NCBI GenBank assembly: GCA_003520205.1 | Contig: DOVG01000107.1 | Span: 1 to 6,484, forward strand | Direction of reading: 5' to 3' | DNA length: 6,484 bases | Source of the DNA: Lachnospiraceae bacterium | GTDB lineage: Bacteria; Bacillota; Clostridia; Lachnospirales; Lachnospiraceae | Shown: positions 6,045 through 6,484 of the stretch, piece after piece | How the letters are laid out: each line of letters opens with the position of its first letter | How positions within the stretch are numbered: position 1 is the stretch's first letter | Made by a program: the position numbers and the translations under genes | Notes under the pieces: model-generated | Seen by the model: only the letters and a program-made list of their open reading frames with translations | Told to the model about the DNA's origin: nothing | The model's database searches: none

Positions 6045-6484
6045 TTATAATGAAACTTTATCTTTCATTTTTTCAAGAGTAAGCATTATTGCATACTTTG
6101 CATGCGGATATGTGATACCACCCTGGAAGTATACAGCATAAGGCTCTTTCATAGGTGCATCAGCTGATAGCTCGATTGATGCACCGGATACAAATGTACC
6201 TGCAGCCATTATGACATCATCATCATAACCCGGCATAGCCCAAGGCACCGGTTTAACAAAGCTGTCAACAGGTGCACCATTTTGTATTCCTTCGCAGAAT
6301 GCCTGAACAAGTTCAGGTTTGCCGAATACTATGGATTCAATAATGTCATGTCTTTCTTCTGATGCTTTAGGTATAACTTCAAAGCCAAGCTTCTCATATA
6401 TACTCGAAGCAAAGATTGCTGCCTTTACTGCAGATGCTGTAACAGTCGGAGCAAGGAACAGACCCTGAGCAAACTGGGCAGTCA
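6045..6484 (-). CDS. Methionine gamma-lyase family (YnbB/'aluminium resistance') PLP protein, C-terminal fragment
   Basis: The frame is open from the right edge to TAA at 6045-6047, giving the last 146 residues; the start and the PLP-binding lysine lie outside the window. Translation gives AQGLFLAP near the left end of the fragment, then EERHDIIESIVFGKPE, GAPVDSFVKPVPWAMPGY, VIMAAGTFVSGASIELSADAP and FQGGITYPHAKYAI. These match the C-terminal region of the Firmicutes YnbB family as I recall it (fold-type I PLP enzymes annotated as methionine gamma-lyase-like or aluminium resistance proteins, about 400-430 residues). The natural substrate of this family is not established to my knowledge, so a carbon-sulfur lyase role is inference from homology. 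An internal ATG at 6246-6248 would make a 67-residue product but lies in mid-domain and is not the start. No convincing terminator follows before the next promoter. Confidence 0.85.
   Translation of the reverse strand, partial: TAQFAQGLFLAPTVTASAVKAAIFASSIYEKLGFEVIPKASEERHDIIESIVFGKPELVQAFCEGIQNGAPVDSFVKPVPWAMPGYDDDVIMAAGTFVSGASIELSADAPMKEPYAVYFQGGITYPHAKYAIMLTLEKMKDKVSL

Noticed and set aside
6045..6248. 67-codon gene starting at an internal ATG
   Set aside because: The same frame is open to the right edge and the upstream residues match the same PLP-enzyme family, so this is an internal Met of a larger gene.

Overview
The window is a compact block of housekeeping genes, all on the minus strand, from a low-GC, AT-rich Gram-positive anaerobe. 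The RodA, MreC/MreD and RadC sequences are Firmicutes-like. A very large (about 950 residue) PBP2 beside RodA, and a methionine gamma-lyase-family PLP protein upstream of radC, point to Clostridia and most likely to Lachnospiraceae. That placement is inference from protein style and gene order, not from a marker gene.

In the direction of transcription (high to low coordinates) the layout is as follows. (1) The C-terminal 146 codons of a YnbB/'aluminium resistance' type PLP enzyme enter from the right edge and stop at 6045. (2) A 132-bp intergenic region (5913-6044) holds a perfect sigma-A-type promoter (TTGACA, 17-bp spacer, TATAAT, with a TGn extension), then a perfect 9-bp inverted repeat in the predicted 5' leader, then a strong AGGAGG ribosome binding site. 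(3) radC, mreC, mreD, a PBP2-type transpeptidase and rodA follow with at most 11 bases between genes; RodA is cut by the left edge after about 317 residues. No promoter or terminator was seen between these five genes, so they look like one operon with likely translational coupling.

Functionally this is an elongasome (lateral wall synthesis) operon. MreC and MreD are the membrane scaffold and activators, RodA is the SEDS glycan polymerase, and the class B PBP is its cognate transpeptidase. RadC, a JAMM-fold protein of unresolved function, is the first gene. The most notable features are the absence of mreB from its usual place between radC and mreC, a roughly 245-residue insertion inside the PBP2 transpeptidase domain, and the palindrome just downstream of the operon promoter. 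I found no CRISPR array, mobile element, RNA gene, defence system or clearly new multi-gene system. Every stretch longer than 132 bp is coding.
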